Assembly: GCF_016918545.1 (NCBI RefSeq)
Contig: NZ_JAFFQC010000006.1
Location: forward strand, 1 to 64,000
DNA: 64,000 bases
Source: Desulfobulbus alkaliphilus
GTDB lineage: Bacteria > Desulfobacterota > Desulfobulbia > Desulfobulbales > Desulfobulbaceae
Reading direction: 5' to 3'
The notes under the pieces are model-generated. The model was not told the origin of the DNA. It ran no database searches and saw nothing but the letters and a program-made list of their open reading frames with translations. The position numbers and the translations under genes are program-made. Below are positions 13,823-23,495 of this stretch, one piece after another. The stretch's first letter is position 1; every line of letters begins with the position of its first letter.

Positions 13823-14644
13823 CTAGAGTGCTCCCTCGGGCATCTCCGGAGGCAATTCCCCTCCCAGTACAAAACCACCATCCAACCTGACGACCGCTCC
13901 GGTGAGGAAATCCGCATCCCGGACCAGGAAAAGAACGGCTCTGGCCACTTCTTCCGGGGTCCCGGTCCGTCCCAACAGGGTGTGGCTCAGGAGTTCTCCG
14001 CGTTGTTTCTCGGTGAGCAGCTCCCAGCCCCTGGTCCCGGGTCCGTGTCTGCTGTCGATCAGGCCGAGCATGAGTTCGTTCACCCGAATATTCGGAGCCC
14101 CCATTCTGGCCCAGGTTTCGGTCAGCAGGGTAAGACCTCTGTTGGCGGCGGCGTACCCGTCATTGAACAGCAGTCCGGCCGGTCCGGTTCGACCGATTTG
14201 GCCGGCGATTGAGGAAATATTGACCACAATGGCCTCCCGACTCTGACGGAGCAAGGGCAGGGCCAGTTCAAAAACCAGCCATTTGGCGTGCAGGGTGGTC
14301 TCCTGTTCCAGTTGCCACTGCTGACGATTCACCTCCCGATGATAGCTGCCATGGAGGATGGGCATGCCACCACGTTCGATGTTGTTGATCAGGATGTCGA
14401 GCCCGTGGAATCGGTCACTGATAGCAGTTATGAGAGAGGCTACCTGATCCGAGCTGCGGAGGTCGACGGGGAGAACCAGGTGCCGGGTGCTGGTGAATTC
14501 TTCTGCCATGGCCGCCGCGGATTCCGGCCAGTCAAACCAGGGCAGGGTCAAACGGACGCCGTGGTCAGCCAGCATTCTGGCAATGGCCAGGCCGATGCCT
14601 CGTGAAGCACCCAGCACCAAAGCCGTTTTTCCGGTCATCTTCAT
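13823..14644 (-). CDS. SDR-family protein lacking the catalytic lysine
   Basis: Short-chain dehydrogenase/reductase fold, 273 residues. The nucleotide-binding motif GASRGIG is near the N-terminus, followed by NNIERGG in place of the usual NNAG and the serine strand VNISSIAG. The catalytic YxxxK reads YAAAN, so the tyrosine is kept but the lysine is asparagine. The C-terminus has the usual GAVVRLDGGF. The ATG at 14644 is preceded by GGAGAGG at suitable spacing; an upstream in-frame start lacks this. It is divergent from the M16 peptidase gene. Either a diverged oxidoreductase with altered proton relay or a non-catalytic member; the substrate cannot be told. Confidence 0.85.
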   Translation of the reverse strand: MKMTGKTALVLGASRGIGLAIARMLADHGVRLTLPWFDWPESAAAMAEEFTSTRHLVLPVDLRSSDQVASLITAISDRFHGLDILINNIERGGMPILHGSYHREVNRQQWQLEQETTLHAKWLVFELALPLLRQSREAIVVNISSIAGQIGRTGPAGLLFNDGYAAANRGLTLLTETWARMGAPNIRVNELMLGLIDSRHGPGTRGWELLTEKQRGELLSHTLLGRTGTPEEVARAVLFLVRDADFLTGAVVRLDGGFVLGGELPPEMPEGAL

Positions 14645-14727
14645 CTTGCCTCTCCTCGATACCCTTCCTATAGTAATCACATTGTTTCATTATCGTTTTT
14701 TCATACATCAAATCCAAGGGTTCAACA

Positions 14728-17607
14728 ATGCGGCACTTGTTTTTTCGAGTCTTTTTGGCATGGTTTTCTGTCTTCTGTTTTTTCGCCGCCACGACAGCGG
14801 CCGTCTCTGCCTCGGGGGATACTCATTCCAGCCCGACCGACACCTCCCTTTGCCTGACCTCGGGCTGGCCTCAGGATCAAAGTGATCTGACTCCTGATCC
14901 CGCCCTGACCTTTGGTCTACTCGAAAACGGTTTGCGGTATGTACTCATGGTGAATCATGAACCGGAAAACAGAGTGGCCCTGTTTCTTAACGTCCAGGCC
15001 GGCTCTATCCGGGAGACCGAAGAACAGCGAGGAGTGGCGCATTATCTCGAACATATGCTCTTCAACGGGACAACCCACTATCCACCGGGAACCCTGGTTG
15101 AATATTTTCAATCCATAGGCATGGGATTTGGTGCGGATACCAATGCCCATACCAGTTTTGACGAGACGGTGTACAAACTGATTTTACCCTCCGGAGAACC
15201 AGCTTTCCTCGAAGATGGTTTCCGGGTCCTGGCCGATTATGCCAGGGGGGCTTTGCTGCTCGAGGAAGAAGTGGAGCGGGAACGGGGGATCATCCTGGCT
15301 GAAAAACGGAGCCGTGATTCCGCCGCGGCAAGGGTCTGGAAACGTCAATTGCAGTCCGCGTTTGCCGGTACTTTGCCTGCCGAGCGCGATCCCATCGGTC
15401 TTGAGGAAGTGATTCAAGCCACCGACAGTCAACTGCTCCGTTCTTTTTACGACCGCTGGTACCGGCCCGAAAATATGATAGTCGTCGTTGTCGGTGATAT
15501 GGACCCGGTCGACGCGGCGGGCATTCTCACCCGTCATTTCGATCCGCTGACCGGAGAGGGCGAGGTGGGTGCCTGCCCCGAATTCGGGACCGTTGCCGAG
15601 TCGGGGCTTGACATCCTCTTCTTTCCCGAACCGGAACTCGGGTACACCGGCATAGGGCTGACAACCGTTTTCAATACTGTTCCGCAGCCGCCGACTTCTC
15701 AGCGGAGTGCTGAATTGTTCCAACAATTTGTTGCTATTTCCCTGTTGAACAGACGGCTGCAGCAACTCGAGCGGCAACCGGACAGCCCTCTATCCCACAC
15801 CAGCGCCCGATCCTCGGTCTTTCTGCAGCGAATCGGGTATGCGTCCCTGGGGGCCCGCGTGAAGAGCGATCGCTGGCAGGAGGGGCTCGACATCCTGCAA
15901 CGCACCCTGGCACAGGCTTTGGAGTATGGTTTTACGGCTGCGGAGTTGGACCGGGGCAAGCGGGAGATCAGCGCCATGCTCGAAAAAGCGGTCCAGACAA
16001 CAGCCTCCCGTACCAGTCGTGATCTGGCGGCAACACTGGTCAGCAAACTCAACAACAATGAGGTCATCCTCTCCCCGGTACAGGAAAGGGATTTGTATGG
16101 ACCGATGCTGGATTCGATGACGCTCGAGGACGTTGATGTCGCTTTTCGTGACCTTTGGGATCGTCCGCGACGACTGGTGGAGGTGGTCGGTGTTCCTGGG
16201 CCCGGGCTGGAAAAGAATGGGGCCGAGGAGGTTATCCGGCGGGTTTTTGCCGCTGCTGCGGCTGAGGGGGTAGTGCCATGGGTTGAGCCGGAATGGAAAC
16301 CCTTCCCCTATCTGCCCTTGCCAGAAAAGAATGGGGTTATAACTGAAAAGATCCGCCACCAAGCCATCGGCGTGGAGACCATCGTGTTTGCGGGCGGGGT
16401 GCGCCTCAATACAAAAGTGACCGATTTTCAGGCGAACCAGGTCCTCTTTTCTGTTCAGTTCGGGACAGGGAGGCAAAGCGAACCACTGGCCGGGATGAGC
16501 CCGATTGCCGAGGCCGTGGTCAGAGAGAGTGGCGTGGGCGGTTTGAACTGGGAGGAGATGGCCGCCGCTCTGGCCGGCACCAATGCGGTCCTTGATTTCC
16601 GGGTCGGTCCCGAGAGTTTTTCCCTGCACGGTTCCAGCCTGGCCGATGAGATCGAACTGCTGGTGCAACTTGCCTACACCCGACTCCATGATCCGGCGTT
16701 CCGGTCCGATGCTTTTGGCCGCGCTCGGGAGCAGTTGCGGCAGATGTACGAACAGATGGTCAGTACGGTAGAGGGAGTGCACCAATTGCAGGGTGAAGCG
16801 ATCCTGGCCCCCGGCAGCAGGGAATACGGTCTTCCCTCCTGGGAGCAGATGGACCGGGTCACCCTCGAACAGATCGCCGCCTGGTTGGAGCCGATATTCT
16901 CTCAGGAAGCACTGGAAATCAACGTGGTCGGCGATATAGATCCAGAGGAGGTCGCACGCCTGGTCGGCAGCTATTTTGGCGGTGAGAAACGGTACCAGCA
17001 GGAGGTGCCACCGGCACAGCCAATTGTCTTTCCATCTGGGCAGCATCATCGTTTGACAGTCGACAGCTCCACCGACAAGGCTCTGGTGGCCGTGGCCTGG
17101 CCAACCACCGATTTCTGGGATATTACTGTTACCAGGAGGCTCAATGTCCTGGCAGCGGTGCTCAACGACCGTCTCCGAGTTGATATCCGCCAGGAATTGG
17201 GGGCAACCTACTCACCCCGGGTAATCAGTCGTCCCAGCCGGATACATGATGGTTTTGGCCTGATGATCAGTTCATTGACCGCTGCTCCGGATCAGGCCGA
17301 ACTCCTGGCGGCTAAAATTCGAGAAATCGCATCCGAGCTTGGCCGCAAGGAGATCAGTGAGGAAGAATTACGGCGCGCCCTGGAGCCGACTCTGACCTCA
17401 ATTCGAGATATGCAGCGTACCAATCGGTATTGGCTGGAATCAGTGCTCAATCTCTCCCATCGTCACCCGCAGCAGTTGCAGTGGCCCTTGACCATCCGGG
17501 AAGATTTCAGCGCGATCACAACTACGGACGTGGCCGCACTTGCCGAGCGCCACCTGCACGAGGATATGGCGGCAACGGTGATTATCACTCCCGATGGGGA
17601 GACCTGA
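14728..17607 (+). CDS. M16 family zinc metallopeptidase, secreted or periplasmic
   Basis: A 959-residue pitrilysin/insulinase-type peptidase related to PqqL. A signal peptide is apparent (hydrophobic stretch about residues 5-27 ending near AVSAS). The inverted zinc motif HYLEH is at 105-109, with the further glutamate ligand expected in the VERERGIILAE segment (180-190). Two M16 halves follow; the second lacks HxxEH, as is normal. It probably degrades peptides outside the cytoplasm. The gene stands alone, divergent from the SDR. Its TGA stop (17605-17607) lies inside repeat element R3, so the present C-terminus was set by that insertion; little recognisable sequence appears to be lost. Confidence 0.92.
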   Translation: MRHLFFRVFLAWFSVFCFFAATTAAVSASGDTHSSPTDTSLCLTSGWPQDQSDLTPDPALTFGLLENGLRYVLMVNHEPENRVALFLNVQAGSIRETEEQRGVAHYLEHMLFNGTTHYPPGTLVEYFQSIGMGFGADTNAHTSFDETVYKLILPSGEPAFLEDGFRVLADYARGALLLEEEVERERGIILAEKRSRDSAAARVWKRQLQSAFAGTLPAERDPIGLEEVIQATDSQLLRSFYDRWYRPENMIVVVVGDMDPVDAAGILTRHFDPLTGEGEVGACPEFGTVAESGLDILFFPEPELGYTGIGLTTVFNTVPQPPTSQRSAELFQQFVAISLLNRRLQQLERQPDSPLSHTSARSSVFLQRIGYASLGARVKSDRWQEGLDILQRTLAQALEYGFTAAELDRGKREISAMLEKAVQTTASRTSRDLAATLVSKLNNNEVILSPVQERDLYGPMLDSMTLEDVDVAFRDLWDRPRRLVEVVGVPGPGLEKNGAEEVIRRVFAAAAAEGVVPWVEPEWKPFPYLPLPEKNGVITEKIRHQAIGVETIVFAGGVRLNTKVTDFQANQVLFSVQFGTGRQSEPLAGMSPIAEAVVRESGVGGLNWEEMAAALAGTNAVLDFRVGPESFSLHGSSLADEIELLVQLAYTRLHDPAFRSDAFGRAREQLRQMYEQMVSTVEGVHQLQGEAILAPGSREYGLPSWEQMDRVTLEQIAAWLEPIFSQEALEINVVGDIDPEEVARLVGSYFGGEKRYQQEVPPAQPIVFPSGQHHRLTVDSSTDKALVAVAWPTTDFWDITVTRRLNVLAAVLNDRLRVDIRQELGATYSPRVISRPSRIHDGFGLMISSLTAAPDQAELLAAKIREIASELGRKEISEEELRRALEPTLTSIRDMQRTNRYWLESVLNLSHRHPQQLQWPLTIREDFSAITTTDVAALAERHLHEDMAATVIITPDGET

Positions 17608-17715
17608 ATCCGTGACGGCTGGACGCTTGTTTTTGATTTAATTTTCTGTAATAATTTTGAAAATACCAAGCTATTTTTGACAATTCGCCTTCACCGGCAC
17701 GCTCCCAGATCCAGG
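17603..17715 (+). repeat. Dispersed MITE-like element, copy R3 (degraded)
   Basis: Forward orientation. It begins CCTGAATCCGTGACGGCTGG, keeps the left arm with a diverged CTGTAAT region and a trace of TTCACCGGC, and ends GATCCAGG at 17715. The long central hairpin is deleted. Flanks (GGAGA and GATGA) do not form an exact duplication. It lies between the convergent M16 peptidase and stress protein genes and provides the peptidase stop codon. Confidence 0.78.
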
Positions 17716-17737
17716 GATGAATTCTGGCTGGCCAGGG

Positions 17738-18670
17738 TCATCCGACTAACCAGACGGCAGTATTCTGTGCCTGCTTCAGAGTCCGGTCGGAAACACCTTT
17801 GATCTGGCCGGCGCTGCCACCACGGCTACGTCGGCCAATGACGATGGTGCCGCAATTGTGTTGTTTTGCCTGGCGGAGGAGGTCAGCGCTGACATCAAGG
17901 TGCATCTGCATGGGAAGCTGGGTAATACGGTTTTTGGGGATCCCATTTTCCATCAGCAGTTGCGCATGGGCGTAGAACAGGTAGTTCTCGAGATCAAGAT
18001 ATTGATCGCACCATGCCTTGCCCCATTGCTTATGAAACTCCTCCGGCCGGGCTGGTTGCTGTTTTCCAAAGACACTGTCCGAGTGATACAGGCAGATGTC
18101 CACCCCGGTATGGCCTTTGAGCATGTAGGCAAGGTGATCGGCGGCCAGTAGAGAGGCTGGCTGGCTGTGGACTGCCAGGAGAAACCGGTTGGAGGTGACG
18201 GTACCATCCACCAGCCACAGGGGAATGTTGTGGCAGGTATCAACCAGTCCCGCCGAGGTGCTGCCGAAAAACATGTTGCCGACCGCACCGTGACCGCGCC
18301 GGCCGATGAGGACAGTATCATAGTGACCGCGCTCGGCCTCGTCGCGGATAGCGGCACTGATACCACCTGATGTGGCCGTTTTGACATGGGTTTGAATTTG
18401 ATCAGCGGTAAATCCCTGGCGCTGTAACCGTTCCTGAGCGTCCCGGAGATGCTTGTTGGCCACTTGAGTACGTTTATCGGTTGCCGGGGCTTGCCTGCGG
18501 TACGGGTCGACATCAAACATCCATTCCTTGCCGGCGTTGCCACCCGTGGGAACCACACTGACAAGGTGGATGGACAGGGTCCTGTCGGTTCCAAAAAGGC
18601 GGGCCAGATAGTCCAGGCTGTTGGAACTGGAGGCAGAACCGTCAATAGCCGCAAGTATTGCTTTTTCCAT
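17738..18670 (-). CDS. Tandem universal stress protein (UspA family)
   Basis: A 310-residue cytoplasmic protein made of two Usp domains. The first half (about 1-145) ends with a classical ATP-binding loop, GRRGHGAVGNMFFGS. In the second half the matching loop is GRRSRGGSAGQIKGVSD, missing the regular GxxG spacing, so it may not bind nucleotide. The ATG at 18670 starts MEKAILAAIDGS with AGGA upstream; longer in-frame starts add only unrelated residues. Such proteins usually modulate stress survival through unknown partners. It is convergent with the M16 peptidase gene. Confidence 0.9.
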   Translation of the reverse strand: MEKAILAAIDGSASSSNSLDYLARLFGTDRTLSIHLVSVVPTGGNAGKEWMFDVDPYRRQAPATDKRTQVANKHLRDAQERLQRQGFTADQIQTHVKTATSGGISAAIRDEAERGHYDTVLIGRRGHGAVGNMFFGSTSAGLVDTCHNIPLWLVDGTVTSNRFLLAVHSQPASLLAADHLAYMLKGHTGVDICLYHSDSVFGKQQPARPEEFHKQWGKAWCDQYLDLENYLFYAHAQLLMENGIPKNRITQLPMQMHLDVSADLLRQAKQHNCGTIVIGRRSRGGSAGQIKGVSDRTLKQAQNTAVWLVG

Positions 18671-18915
18671 CTTTATTTTCCTGTAAGCTACGAAAGGGAT
18701 ACCTTCCCTTTCCAAAAGAAATGGTCGTGCATCGATTGTCGGCCACAGGCGGCCTGGATGTATCCAGGCGTGGCAAACACTGGAACCCCTCTGTACGGTT
18801 GGCGCGAGCATGCAAGGAGCGGCGGGGTACCTGTGATATCGTCCGGCTTTTCAGGTGCCGATGCAGTGCCTCTCCATGAATCTGTCGTTTTGAGAGGCAG
18901 CACTGCTGACCTGGG

Positions 18916-19009
18916 CCTGTCTCCGTGGGCGTTGGTCCGTGCGTCAGTTATAATTTGATTTGATTACAGTAAGATATTTCCAAAAAAGTCCAACCGTCAC
19001 GGATTCAGG
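18916..19009 (-). repeat. Dispersed MITE-like element, copy R4 (internally deleted, exact target duplication)
   Basis: Reverse orientation, 94 bp. Left end CCTGTCTCCGTGGGCG is a diverged terminus joined after GTGCGTCAG to the TTACAG/AAGATAT arm, so the central hairpin is gone. The right end GTCACGGATTCAGG is intact. CTGGG occurs directly outside both ends (18911-18915 and 19010-19014). It lies 18 bases beyond the stop of the Gate-domain gene. The rest of 18671-18915 holds no gene I can see; GAAAGGGA/TCCCTTTC at about 18690-18712 could form a small hairpin. Confidence 0.85.
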
Positions 19010-19027
19010 CTGGGCCCTTGTTCAGCC

Positions 19028-19999
19028 TTACAGTGTCATATAATAATACACAATTGTCACCAAAACTATGCTGATGGCGCGAAAACCCTGGCTGAAAAGG
19101 ATCAGTTGCGCTGCCAGGCCAGGCGAGAAGATGCCGGCATAATAGGGGTATTGGTGGCGAACGGCGCGGATGGGGGAGGAGAGAATATTACCGACCAGCA
19201 ATGCCAGAACAATTTCCCGTGAGGACATGGAGCCGGCGGCCAGAAGAGCGCCGGCCGCCGCCAATCCCGCGGTAAATTCGGCAGCCACCTGAAAAGTGAT
19301 GATGGAGATGGCCTGGGGGCTGAGCCAGGACAGCCAGCTGAGATGTTCGGTCATGAAACGCTGGGTCGCGGAAAAAAAACCGGCTTCGTTGAGAAAATAA
19401 AAAAGAATGTAAATAGGTGCGGTATAACTGATAATTTTACGGATCCTCCGCCGGAAGCGTTGCAGACCTTTTTGCAGAGCGGCACGGAAGGATGGGCGCT
19501 GCTCAGTGGAAGGATCAGCCTGCGCGATCTCCCCTGTATTGGTCGCAGGGAGCAGCAGGCGGGCCAGCACAGTGATCACCAGGGTGCGGAACAAGGCAGC
19601 GCCGACAGTCAGGCCGAGGTATATAAAGGCCGCTCCCTTGATAATCGGTACAGCTATAAAGAAGGTTGTGGGCAAGTGGAGAAAATTGTTGGGCAGACTG
19701 TTGAAAAGATTAGCCAGGATCAATTCCCTGCGACTGAGTTTCTTGGTGTCGTATCCCTCCGCCAACATGGTATTTGCGGCGATGCCCGAGAAGAAGCACA
19801 TGGAAAAAGAAGCACCGGTGAGGGGCGAAAGGTGACCGAATCGCGTCAGGGGACGGGCGATGACAGCCAGTTTTTTTGTCCAGTTGAGCGACTCGATGAC
19901 CAGGGCCACCAGCAGGCCGACAGCGAGAAAGAGGAGCAGGCGCGTCAGAGGCCAACCAAGATTCACCCAGAGGTGGGTGAGGGTGTCGGTTGTCAGCAT
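19028..19999 (-). CDS. Gate (nucleoside-recognition) domain membrane protein
   Basis: A 323-residue integral membrane protein with eight or so hydrophobic helices. Two similar blocks, each with a Gly-rich gate-like segment (GASFSMCFFSGIAAN and AAGSMSSREIVLALL), mark the Gate/nucleoside-recognition superfamily, which includes spore proteins SpmA/SpmB and parts of transporters. A charged cytoplasmic loop lies near the middle (RRRIRKI). Its substrate cannot be read from sequence. It stands alone on the minus strand, divergent from rtcB. The start MLTTDTLTHLWV is the first reasonable codon. Confidence 0.8.
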   Translation of the reverse strand: MLTTDTLTHLWVNLGWPLTRLLLFLAVGLLVALVIESLNWTKKLAVIARPLTRFGHLSPLTGASFSMCFFSGIAANTMLAEGYDTKKLSRRELILANLFNSLPNNFLHLPTTFFIAVPIIKGAAFIYLGLTVGAALFRTLVITVLARLLLPATNTGEIAQADPSTEQRPSFRAALQKGLQRFRRRIRKIISYTAPIYILFYFLNEAGFFSATQRFMTEHLSWLSWLSPQAISIITFQVAAEFTAGLAAAGALLAAGSMSSREIVLALLVGNILSSPIRAVRHQYPYYAGIFSPGLAAQLILFSQGFRAISIVLVTIVYYYMTL

Positions 20000-20320
20000 G
20001 GTGTATGAGAAAGGTTCGATGATAAGCTCCTGGATCTACCCGGTCACCGGGTGAGTATTACTGCGGTATCCGCCACACTCCTCGGGTGCGAGCAATCACA
20101 GCGGCCCGGATTTATGCAGACGGGGTAGCCCGTTACAGCCCTTCCAAGCGGATTGCCGCCTTCAAGCAGAGATGGGCACCTGTGATCGTTGACCTTGGAC
20201 CATTACCTCCTTGCCTGCAGGTCCCTTTGCGAGCGCGCCTTGCTTCAGAGTGGAAGAGCTTGTTACTGGATAGGCACTGCCTCACTATATATCGGAAATC
20301 GAAGAGAGCAAGAGAGGACT
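20000..20320. other. Divergent intergenic region, nothing identified
   Basis: This 321-base gap separates the divergent Gate-protein and rtcB genes and should hold both promoters, but no convincing -35/-10 pair stands out. The only clear structure is a short palindrome, ACCCGGT/ACCGGGT, at 20038-20052. RtcB operons in some proteobacteria are driven by a sigma-54 activator (RtcR); I see no adjacent rtcR and no clear sigma-54 site. Confidence 0.5.
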
Positions 20321-21499
20321 ATGAAACAGGTCATAACAACAGAAAAAATTCCGATTTTCCTTTGGTTGGACGAACTCGATCAGGAAACGCTGGTTCAGGC
20401 AAAAAATCTGGCCAACCTGCCATGCGCCTTTCATCATATTGCCCTTATGGCCGATGCGCATGTTGGCTATGGTATGCCCATTGGCGGTGTTCTCGCCACC
20501 AATGATACGGTTATTCCCAATGCAGTCGGGGTTGATATCGGTTGTGGCATGCAGGTGGTGCGCACCGGTCTGAATGCTCTCGATTCTGGGCAGCTGCGCC
20601 GTATCCTGACCGCACTGCGCCGTGCTGTTCCTCTTGGTTTCAAACATCACAGTCGACCGCGGCCGGTTGAGGTCCTCCCGGATCCAGGAACCGACATGCT
20701 CGAACGGGATCTACCGGTGGTTGCCGCTGAATTTGCCAGTGCCCGCTGCCAGGTAGGAACTCTGGGCGGCGGCAATCATTTTATCGAGATTCAGCGAGGC
20801 AGTGATGATCGAATCTGGTTGATGGTCCATTCCGGCAGCAGAAACCTCGGGTATAAAGTGGCCGGGGTCTATAACAAACTCGCTGTTCAGATGGCCGGGA
20901 GCCAAAAAAAGGGAGTGATTCCCAAAGAGTGGCAGTTGGCCGTGTTGCCGCTGGACTCAGCCACCGGTCAGAAGTATATACGGGAAATGGCCTATTGTGT
21001 CGCCTTTGCCCGCGCCAATCGAAGCGAGATGATGACTGTTTTTCAGGAGATTGTCGCTGAGATTTCCGGCTGTGAGCAATTTGAGCCAGCCTTTGATGTT
21101 GCTCATAATTATGCGGCCTTTGAGGAGCATTTTTTCCGCAAGGTCCTGGTGCACCGCAAAGGCGCCACCCGCGCTTTTAAGGGGGAGTACGGGATCATCC
21201 CGGGATCCCAGGGCAGTTGCAGTTATATCGTTCGCGGATTGGGCAACCCGCAATCCTTCATGTCCTGTTCACACGGAGCCGGACGCGTTCTCGGGCGCAA
21301 GGAGGCCTGCCGCCGGCTCGATTTGAAGGAAGAAATCGGTAAGCTCGAGGCCCGGAAGGTGCTCCACAGTCTTCGTCACCGCAGCGATCTGGAAGAGGCG
21401 CCAGGCGCCTATAAGGACATCAGCGAGGTTATCGTCTCTCAGCAGGACCTTGTCGAGGTGGTGATGGAACTGCACCCGTTAGCTGTTCTCAAGGGTTGA
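20321..21499 (+). CDS. rtcB: RNA-splicing/repair ligase RtcB
   Basis: Predicted GTP- and Mn-dependent ligase that joins 2',3'-cyclic phosphate (3'-phosphate) RNA ends to 5'-OH ends. The 392-residue product has the metal motif NAVGVDIGCGM, GGGNHFIEI, HSGSRNLG and near the C-terminus SCSHGAGR, whose histidine is the one guanylylated in this family. The chosen ATG at 20321 (MKQVITTEKIP) has AGAGAGGA upstream; an in-frame extension of 44 residues is not family-like. It is a single gene with no rtcA or rtcR neighbour. Convergent with sppA, with only 28 bases between stop codons. Confidence 0.95.
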   Translation: MKQVITTEKIPIFLWLDELDQETLVQAKNLANLPCAFHHIALMADAHVGYGMPIGGVLATNDTVIPNAVGVDIGCGMQVVRTGLNALDSGQLRRILTALRRAVPLGFKHHSRPRPVEVLPDPGTDMLERDLPVVAAEFASARCQVGTLGGGNHFIEIQRGSDDRIWLMVHSGSRNLGYKVAGVYNKLAVQMAGSQKKGVIPKEWQLAVLPLDSATGQKYIREMAYCVAFARANRSEMMTVFQEIVAEISGCEQFEPAFDVAHNYAAFEEHFFRKVLVHRKGATRAFKGEYGIIPGSQGSCSYIVRGLGNPQSFMSCSHGAGRVLGRKEACRRLDLKEEIGKLEARKVLHSLRHRSDLEEAPGAYKDISEVIVSQQDLVEVVMELHPLAVLKG

Positions 21500-21527
21500 G
21501 TGCACGAACCCAGTCTCTGGTCCTCCA

Positions 21528-23390
21528 TCACTCAAAGGTGCCTGCCGATGTCGGCAACAGGCTGTGGGCATACAGAGAATGAGGGTCACCGCCGGTCAGG
21601 AGAAAGTCGAACTGGTCGGCCAGCTGTTCCGACGGCAACCCGGAGAGAACACTTGGTTGAATACGCTGCGCCAAGGTTTGCAGCGGCCTTTCCAGCCGCT
21701 TGAGACGTTCAATGATGGACACGGATTCCGCATCGATATAGGTACCGGTCGCTTCAGGAATATCGGCCAGGCGCCTGGCTTCAGCAATGGCATCGCTCAA
21801 GTATCCGAGTGTATCGACCAGACCCAGTCTGTGGGCGGTGGTACCGTCCCAGACCTTTCCCTGAGCGAGTTCCATCACCCTGTTCCGGGACATGTTCCGT
21901 CCCTGGGCAATGATATCAATAAACTGCTCATAACCTGTATCAACCTGCATCTGCAGAACGGCTCGTTCATCGTCGCCCATGGCTGTAGCCGGGTTACCAA
22001 ACTGGGCTGTGTTGGTGGTGCCGATACCGTCACCATACATGCCGATTTTGGCCAGGGTCTGCTCCAGAGTCGGGGCGGCCCCAAAGACACCGATGGATCC
22101 GGTAAGGGTTACCGGAGCCGCCACGATGCTGTCCGCGTTGGCGGCCAGCCAGTAAGCACCGGATGCGGCCACGGCGGCCATGGAAACGACCACCGGTTTG
22201 CCTTCCTGCTGGGCAAGCATCAGTTCCTGGCGAATCAGTTCCGAGGCAAAGGCACTGCCTCCGCCACTGTGGATACGCAGGACAATGGCTTTTACCCGCG
22301 GGTCCTGCCGGGCCTGGCGAATCTGGCTGACCAGGGGGGTCGAGCCGATCTGGCCGACTGCGCCCTTGCCGTACATGATAGTACCACGGGCGATGATGAT
22401 GCCGATGAGGTCTTCCTGTTTTTTGGTGTCCGTGTAGGAAGGGGTCAGTGTCTGCAGATATTTATCCAGGCTGATATGATTGTATCCCTTGCCTTGGGGG
22501 CCCGGCCCCACCAGGGAGCGAAGATAATCTTCCATTTCCCGGTGGGTTTTCAAGTCGTCGATCAAACCTGAGGTCAGGGCCATCCGGCCCCGGTCACCGT
22601 TCACCGAGGCTAAGCGAAGGATGAGATTGTCAATGTCGGCCTGGAGAGAGGTGACCGTGACCTTCCGGTTGGTGGCGATGTCGGTACAGTATAGATCCCA
22701 GAGGTTGCCGAGCCACTGACTGCTCGCTTCCCGTTCCTCCGGTGACATATCGTTGCGGACAAACGGTTCCAGTGCTGTTTTAAAGGCGCCTGCACGGAAA
22801 ACGTGGACATTTACGGCAAGTTTGTCGAGCAGGTCGCGCATATAGAGGCGGAAAAGAGAAAAGCCGCGGAGTTGTACCCCTCCCATGGGATGCAGGTAGA
22901 TGCGGTCGGCCCAGGAGGCCAGATAGTACTGGGCCTGGTTGAACGTATTGCCCATGGCGACGACCTCCTTACCAGTTTGCTTGAAGTGGTCGATGGCCAG
23001 GCCTATGGCTTTGATCTGATCGAGACTGGCAGGACCCATTCGATCTGTATTGATAATCAGCAGCGAGATCCGTGGATCATCGGCGGCCGTGTGCACGGCA
23101 TCAAGCACATCCTGAAGAAAGGTTTCCTCATGCAGGGGCTTGCCAGCCAGATTGTTGAAAATCCGGGCCATGGGATCCATGGGTGAGCGTTGCTCGACGA
23201 TGCCGCCCACCGGAGCCAGCAGCAGGGCGCTGTTTTCCGGAACCGTGGTTTTGGGGGTGTAAAACAGCGCGGTGATGATGATCAGAAACAGCGCGAGGAA
23301 CAGGAGATTGGAAAGAACGGTAAGGCCGGAACTGAGCAGCTTCCAGAACCATACAAAGGGCCGGGTAAGAATATAAACAAAAGTACGCAT
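21528..23390 (-). CDS. sppA: Signal peptide peptidase SppA, 67K type
   Basis: Inner-membrane serine/lysine peptidase degrading cleaved signal peptides. The 620-residue protein has an N-terminal membrane anchor (about residues 18-40) and two S49 domains. The lysine of the dyad lies in GAFKTALEPF in the first half; the nucleophile serine is in AASGAYWLAA in the second, followed by the family LTGSIGVFG. Length and arrangement match E. coli SppA rather than the shorter SppA of Gram-positives. The ATG at 23390 (MRTFVYIL) has GGAG at 8 bases; a start 11 codons upstream is less likely. Confidence 0.95.
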   Translation of the reverse strand: MRTFVYILTRPFVWFWKLLSSGLTVLSNLLFLALFLIIITALFYTPKTTVPENSALLLAPVGGIVEQRSPMDPMARIFNNLAGKPLHEETFLQDVLDAVHTAADDPRISLLIINTDRMGPASLDQIKAIGLAIDHFKQTGKEVVAMGNTFNQAQYYLASWADRIYLHPMGGVQLRGFSLFRLYMRDLLDKLAVNVHVFRAGAFKTALEPFVRNDMSPEEREASSQWLGNLWDLYCTDIATNRKVTVTSLQADIDNLILRLASVNGDRGRMALTSGLIDDLKTHREMEDYLRSLVGPGPQGKGYNHISLDKYLQTLTPSYTDTKKQEDLIGIIIARGTIMYGKGAVGQIGSTPLVSQIRQARQDPRVKAIVLRIHSGGGSAFASELIRQELMLAQQEGKPVVVSMAAVAASGAYWLAANADSIVAAPVTLTGSIGVFGAAPTLEQTLAKIGMYGDGIGTTNTAQFGNPATAMGDDERAVLQMQVDTGYEQFIDIIAQGRNMSRNRVMELAQGKVWDGTTAHRLGLVDTLGYLSDAIAEARRLADIPEATGTYIDAESVSIIERLKRLERPLQTLAQRIQPSVLSGLPSEQLADQFDFLLTGGDPHSLYAHSLLPTSAGTFE

Positions 23391-23495
23391 GCAAAGATCT
23401 CCAGGTGAGTAGGGAGAAAACACGAAGTGGGTTGTGCCGGTGCACAGAAGGCTCCGTTCGTCGGTATGCTACAGAAATTCGGCGACCTGATCCGG

